From CAYRQP01 sp964426545 (lineage in GTDB: Bacteria; Fermentibacterota; Fermentibacteria; Fermentibacterales; JCC-6): a DNA stretch of 64,000 nucleotides. This document shows positions 60,069 to 64,000 of this stretch, piece after piece (the stretch's first letter is position 1; each line of letters starts with the position of its first letter). The position numbers were made by a program, and so were the translations under genes. The stretch is taken from assembly GCA_964426545.1 (NCBI GenBank), contig CAYRQP010000008.1:38478-102477 (forward strand), in the 5' to 3' direction. The notes under the pieces were generated by a model. The model had not been told where the DNA came from. It saw nothing but the letters and a program-made list of their open reading frames with translations, and searched no databases.

Positions 60069-61614
60069 TGAGTCCCTCCTGACTAATCCATACGGAATCC
60101 GAACTGTCGAATCCGGGAAAGAGAGAACAAAGTCTGTTATCATAGATTTCAAGGCTGTCGGGATGCATAAGCCATCGATGGTAGATAATACAGTCCACTT
60201 CAGGCATATCCGGCACCATTGCTATTCCCCGTGCCAGAAAAGTATACTCCCTGTCATAGCCACCCGTAGTCTGAAATAGAGCGTAACGCCTGACATTCTG
60301 CATTACCGGTACTTCAAGGACTGTTTTTCCCGCTTCTATCGAATAACATTCTGCAGGAATCTCTGCAGATATCCCCGGTATCACAGGTACAAACAGTTCG
60401 AGGATAATGCCTGCCATAAAAAGAGCCTTCCATTTCCTGCTAAGTTTCGAAATGTAGATACCTGCTCCGACAGCGATGATAATACCTGCAAGAAGTACAA
60501 ACCGCGATGGTGCCCTGATGCCGTTCAGCCCGGGGATGAACTGCAGGAGTCTGAATGGAAGCGGAATTCCAGTCGTTCTCCCGAATACCCGCAGTTCAGG
60601 ACCCAGGCAGAGAATGTATAACACAGTTGCAACAGATGCAAATCTCCATCTTCTCTTCTTTATCACAAAGATGATGAATGGAATCAATACAATGAGCCCC
60701 GCTGTCACTATGCCTTCATAACTGTTGGACATCCAGGACATCTTTGCAGGGATACCTGTAATTAGTCCTGTAATCCCGAATGGTGAGGGCAGGATGAATG
60801 ACTGCGGTTCAGCCGCCCAATAAATCGCTTCACGCCAGTTCATAGACAATTCTCCGAGCCTTCCCGGTGCTGTGAACAACATTATCATGAAAGGTACAAG
60901 CGAGATTATGTAAACTGAAATCAGAATTATAGTCTTCCGGACGGGAAATCTTCCAATATATGCTGTTGCAAGCAGACCGAAACCCACCAGAACCCCCTGA
61001 TAAGGTGACTGCAGTACCGCAAGAGAAGCGGCAAACAGGAAAGGAACAAGAACCTTCCAATTCCTGTCACGGTTAAGGAACTCCCGGCAAAGCCACAGTG
61101 CAGCTATCAGATACCAGATATTGGCAAGTTGATAATGCTGCATGAGATGAGCCATCCTGGACGGCATCCATGCAATTGCGAGTGCGGTGAATACAGAACC
61201 CGTCAGACAGGCTCCCCAGCTTTTTGCAAGAAGGTATGCGAATAATGCGGTGAGCATCGTAGCAAAGTACAGTGACAGTGTATAAGCAGTTACGGGCGGG
61301 ATACCCAGAACTGATGCTGCAAATGTATCTACCCATCCGATATGCTGATATGCCATGGAAACTCCGTCAGGAGAGTCTATCACAGTACACGTACGCGGGT
61401 CCAGATTGTTCTTCAGAGAATAATCCGTCCACCAGAAGTGCCAGACTCCGTCATAGACATCTGAATCCCCTTCGACGAGTGGCATTGGCATTACAGTCCC
61501 GGGCAGGGATTTTTCTTCATCCGTGAAAAATCTTATGAATGGTACAGAAAGAAGAGTGCACACAGCAGTTGCAAGCAGAATCCTGCTCTGCAGTTGCCTA
61601 TTTCCAGAGAACAT
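60061..61614 (-). CDS. polytopic membrane GT-C-like protein
   Basis: 517 residues from the ATG at 61614 (GGAAGGG upstream). About 11 membrane helices, such as VTAYTLSLYFATMLTALFAY and PFLFAASLAVLQSPYQGVLV. An early acidic/His region DGVWHFWWTDYSLKNNLDPR may be the catalytic loop of a GT-C enzyme. The C-terminal soluble part ends YRWLMHPDSLEIYDNRLCSL. No exact family is recognised. It sits between two GT4 genes with overlaps of 17 and 8 bases. Confidence 0.65.
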   Translation of the reverse strand: MFSGNRQLQSRILLATAVCTLLSVPFIRFFTDEEKSLPGTVMPMPLVEGDSDVYDGVWHFWWTDYSLKNNLDPRTCTVIDSPDGVSMAYQHIGWVDTFAASVLGIPPVTAYTLSLYFATMLTALFAYLLAKSWGACLTGSVFTALAIAWMPSRMAHLMQHYQLANIWYLIAALWLCREFLNRDRNWKVLVPFLFAASLAVLQSPYQGVLVGFGLLATAYIGRFPVRKTIILISVYIISLVPFMIMLFTAPGRLGELSMNWREAIYWAAEPQSFILPSPFGITGLITGIPAKMSWMSNSYEGIVTAGLIVLIPFIIFVIKKRRWRFASVATVLYILCLGPELRVFGRTTGIPLPFRLLQFIPGLNGIRAPSRFVLLAGIIIAVGAGIYISKLSRKWKALFMAGIILELFVPVIPGISAEIPAECYSIEAGKTVLEVPVMQNVRRYALFQTTGGYDREYTFLARGIAMVPDMPEVDCIIYHRWLMHPDSLEIYDNRLCSLFPGFDSSDSVWISQEGLSE

Positions 61615-63022
61615 CAGTAACCCTTCCCGTTCCGGTGAACTCCAGCACATTGCCCCTAATCTCCATTACAGCAGGATCTTCGCTTAGCGGCAGCCCGTTG
61701 ACTTCACCGTCTCCGCATGCTGTAACCCATGCCCCTTCAGATGATTCAGGACCACTAGTTTCTGCTTTGCCGTGGAACTGCCAGCTGACCGCATCCCCCG
61801 ACAGTATTCGAGTAAAACCGTCAGGAGAGTCACTCAGGGACGGTGATATGGAAATATGCCTTTCTCTGTCCGGTAACGCTGTCCCTATTTCAGAACGCTC
61901 CAGTACTGTTTCCCAGTCGCTTCGAAGTCTTTCTGCAGAACCTGTTTCTGCCGCGTATATCCGTGCATGTGAAGAAAGAGATTCCTGCAGTTTGCTTTCG
62001 AAAAATATCCTTTCAAGTGCTGCTTCTATACCGGTCGAAATACCTTCAGGTGATATGTGCATCACTGCATCTGATGGGATGTTACGATACGAGCCGGAGT
62101 TAATTACGACAGAGGGTATCCCGGCTCTGAGAACTTCGAGAAGACTGCCCGATGTCTCTCCGCATGTGGGATATCTTGCATCGACAGCAGCATCTAATAT
62201 TCGTATCCAGCCCTGATAACTATCTTCAGGTATTCTTCCTGTTTTAACTGCCCATTCAGGCGAATCATCAGGATAACCGCCGCCTATGAGTACAGCACCT
62301 GCAGATGGTCTTTTCTTTCGTATCTCCGCGATTGCCTTCATGAATGCTTCATAATTGCGCCCAGGGGTATAACTACCAACCATGCCGATGCAGATATCGA
62401 AGGGTTTATCCGGGATAGAAATGTCTCCTACGGGTGTAAGCGGGTGACCTATAGTGATGACTTCTCCGGTGGTTCCAGGTGTGCGAATCCGCTCTGCTGC
62501 ATATTCATTCAGGCATACAAGAAGGTTGGATGCATGCACCGCCCTGCCAATCAGCGGGTATTTCTTTAGTTTCAGGTCATATTCATACTCATCTCCGGAA
62601 TTGACCGAGAGAGTTTTCTCAACAGCAGCTGCTCCGGGTCCGTATGAAAAACGCAATTCACGCCTGTATTCATCAAGCATACCGGCTTCCAGATAACAGT
62701 ATCTGAGCATATGATGAAGAACTGTCTCATGGAAAACAGCTGTACCGCCTAATTTGTACAATGCATGTACAATTGGAAAACAATCAACCGAGTTTCCCAG
62801 TTGGAATATTCTCTTTTCGGGAATCTCGCTCGCGGGAAGATTCATCAACTCTTCAAGAGGAATACTGCTAACTCCTTTCGGGAGTGTATCAGGATCTCCC
62901 CCGTACGGGTATACGACAGTCCATTCACATAGATCCGTCGTACCGCGAAGTACCCGTAGAGCATAGGTTGCAAGGCCGGTTTTCTGCGGTAGAATCGGAG
63001 TAACGAGAAGAGCTTTATGCAT
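61598..63022 (-). CDS. GT4-like glycosyltransferase, large
   Basis: 474 residues from the ATG at 63022 (GGAGGGG 5-9 bases upstream; a GTG 6 bases earlier is too near). MHKALLVTPILPQKTGLATY starts the GT-B fold; VGSYTPGRNYEAFMKAIAEI and GETSGSLLEVLRAGIPSVVI form the donor lobe. The last about 80 residues are a beta-rich extra domain (ISPSLSDSPDGFTRILSGDA), again like its neighbours. Overlaps the GT2 gene by 8 bases. Confidence 0.8.
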   Translation of the reverse strand: MHKALLVTPILPQKTGLATYALRVLRGTTDLCEWTVVYPYGGDPDTLPKGVSSIPLEELMNLPASEIPEKRIFQLGNSVDCFPIVHALYKLGGTAVFHETVLHHMLRYCYLEAGMLDEYRRELRFSYGPGAAAVEKTLSVNSGDEYEYDLKLKKYPLIGRAVHASNLLVCLNEYAAERIRTPGTTGEVITIGHPLTPVGDISIPDKPFDICIGMVGSYTPGRNYEAFMKAIAEIRKKRPSAGAVLIGGGYPDDSPEWAVKTGRIPEDSYQGWIRILDAAVDARYPTCGETSGSLLEVLRAGIPSVVINSGSYRNIPSDAVMHISPEGISTGIEAALERIFFESKLQESLSSHARIYAAETGSAERLRSDWETVLERSEIGTALPDRERHISISPSLSDSPDGFTRILSGDAVSWQFHGKAETSGPESSEGAWVTACGDGEVNGLPLSEDPAVMEIRGNVLEFTGTGRVTDVLWK

Positions 63023-63755
63023 CTTCACCCCTCCAGAGACGGATTCTCAGGGCAAGCAGCTGATTGAACATCTCGGTAATGGCAGAAATCTTAACCCATG
63101 CGAAAATGCCGCTCCGTCCCGATTCGAAAGAAACAGTTCCGGCTCGCCTTGGGTAATGAGACACAGGCATCTGAAGAACTTTGAAACCGTGTCTTTCTGC
63201 AAGCAGAAGTATCTCGAAATCTGCTACACCGCAGGTGGACTGAGATTTGACGATCCTAAAGATGTCTTTTCGATAAAGTTTGAAAGAAGCATCCGTATCC
63301 CTGAACCCGCCCTTGAACATAAGGCAGGTAAGTGCATTGTAGCCCAGAGAGTAGAGTATTCGCATAAAAGGATCATTGCGTTTCTTGCGATAACATGAGA
63401 TTATGTCGGCATCTTCGCGCTTCTCCCAAACCATTTCAAGTTCATTCAAATCGAACTGTCCGTCGCAGTCTGTATAGAACACGTAAGGCATCGATGCTTC
63501 AGCAATCCCGGTTCTTATGGCTGTGCCGAAACCGCAGTTATTGCTCAGACTCACCAATCTTATCCGTGAATCTTCGGCATTCAGTCTGTTTGTAATATCT
63601 GCTGTAGAATCAGTTGACCCGTCATCTATGACAAGGATTTCCCACGTATCAGTGATGCGCTGCAGAACATCTCTTGCGGAGTTAACCATATACTCGACAT
63701 TTTCCTCCTCATTGTACGCCGGGAAGAATACTGTAAGACCATCCTGTGTGATAAT
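63015..63755 (-). CDS. GT2 glycosyltransferase, dolichyl-phosphate mannosyltransferase type
   Basis: About 246 residues. The first usual start (63689) would cut off the conserved N-terminus; upstream in frame is TQDGLTVFFPAYNEEENVEY, preceded by GGAGG (63764-63760) and the codons ATC ATT ATC. The start is therefore probably ATT at 63755 or ATC at 63752. GT2 motifs: WEILVIDDGSTDSTADI, YVFYTDCDGQFDLNE (DxD-like), GFRDTDASFKLYRKDIF. Moves a sugar to a lipid phosphate carrier. First gene of the glycan run. Confidence 0.85.
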   Translation of the reverse strand: MITQDGLTVFFPAYNEEENVEYMVNSARDVLQRITDTWEILVIDDGSTDSTADITNRLNAEDSRIRLVSLSNNCGFGTAIRTGIAEASMPYVFYTDCDGQFDLNELEMVWEKREDADIISCYRKKRNDPFMRILYSLGYNALTCLMFKGGFRDTDASFKLYRKDIFRIVKSQSTCGVADFEILLLAERHGFKVLQMPVSHYPRRAGTVSFESGRSGIFAWVKISAITEMFNQLLALRIRLWRGEDA

Positions 63756-63775
63756 GATACCTCCGGTGCAGAAAT

Positions 63776-63982
63776 AAAGAATAATTATATAACTTATAAA
63801 TATAATCTATTTATTGAGAGTATGGAATGTAATGGTTATGCACATAGAAGAACCACTCATTTAGCGTGCGAAAAGTTGTGTCCGTTATAGTGTGCACTTT
63901 CCCTGGGGTTGCGTAGAAAGGAGAAATGGGTCATCCTTAATCCTCGATATTCTAATTGTACCACCAACAGAAAGGAAAAAGA
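63776..63982 (+). other. AT-rich gap before the right-edge gene; possible left end of an insertion sequence
   Basis: 63776-63870 is AT-rich and must hold the promoter of the minus-strand glycan run. From about 63876 base composition changes (gttgtgtccgttatagtgtg), and gtgtccgttatagtgtgcac resembles the end of IS256-type elements in style. No full terminal repeat can be checked, as the other end lies outside. Confidence 0.3.
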
Positions 63983-64000
63983 ATGACCCAGTACAACATT
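63983..64000 (+). CDS. start of a gene cut by the window edge (possible transposase)
   Basis: AAAGGA then ATG at 63983 followed by T Q Y N I to the edge. MTQYNI is like the first residues of some IS256-family transposases, and the upstream sequence looks like an element end, but six codons cannot settle it. Confidence 0.35.

Overview
The window reads as chromosome from a diderm (lipid A-making), probably uncultured bacterium of the FCB type. Pointers are lipid A genes (lpxB, lpxK), heptose and surface-glycan genes, a protein with a type IX secretion-like C-terminal sorting domain, DUF2723 and DUF4321 proteins, MglA, HslUV and TatA. Genes are packed into long co-directional runs with many ATGA-type overlaps. 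Two 100-base runs of N (15698-15797 and 50526-50625) show this is a scaffold, and both gaps sit in repeats. The phylum assignment is an inference from gene content.

Left part (1-15.6 kb): a minus-strand run from ddl (9076) down to an NlpC/P60 lipoprotein (593) carries cell-wall, lipid A and NAD genes: ddl, a threonine aldolase-like gene, a Gfo/Idh oxidoreductase, lpxB, a fused acyltransferase/Kdo-transferase-N protein, lpxK and nadB. A divergent plus-strand run has a sugar epimerase, gmhB and a membrane-anchored protein whose 3' end appears split by a roughly 1-kb AT-rich insertion with 17-bp direct repeats. After comEC, a TrmH-type methyltransferase and an exported ferredoxin with a sorting domain come a MazEF-like toxin-antitoxin pair and a frameshifted orphan antitoxin.

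CRISPR island (15.6-20.65 kb): a type II-C system with a 36-bp-repeat array (interior lost in the gap), cas2, cas1 and cas9 on the minus strand, and a tracrRNA with a clear terminator beyond the 5' end of cas9. The tracrRNA anti-repeat pairs with the first 17 nt of the repeat read on the plus strand, so the array is transcribed toward cas2. The last repeat forms a long hairpin with an inverted half-repeat beside it, and imperfect 59-bp direct repeats flank the whole island.

Central part (20.65-49 kb): nearly all minus strand. It holds a lipoprotein sulfatase-fold protein, polA, a GT9-like protein, a CDP-alcohol phosphatidyltransferase, tRNA-Gly(CCC), dapF, an STT3-like membrane protein, mglA, hslUV, a DUF2723 protein, xer recombinase, topA and a zinc-ribbon membrane protein. 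A run led by hpf follows: hprK, ptsH, ptsI, a nucleotidyltransferase, two GT4 glycosyltransferases, a Gx transporter-like protein, DUF4321 and tatA. With no sugar permease here, the HPr/EI/HprK set looks regulatory. asnA lies divergent to hpf.

Right part (50.3-64 kb): a repeat-rich stretch with the second gap, then a minus-strand surface-polysaccharide run with two GT2 and three GT4 enzymes and three multi-membrane proteins (two of GT-C type), ending in an NtrB/NtrC-like two-component pair. The right edge holds what may be the start of an insertion sequence. Several genes have good Shine-Dalgarno sequences but no ATG/GTG/TTG start (ptsI, the last GT2).
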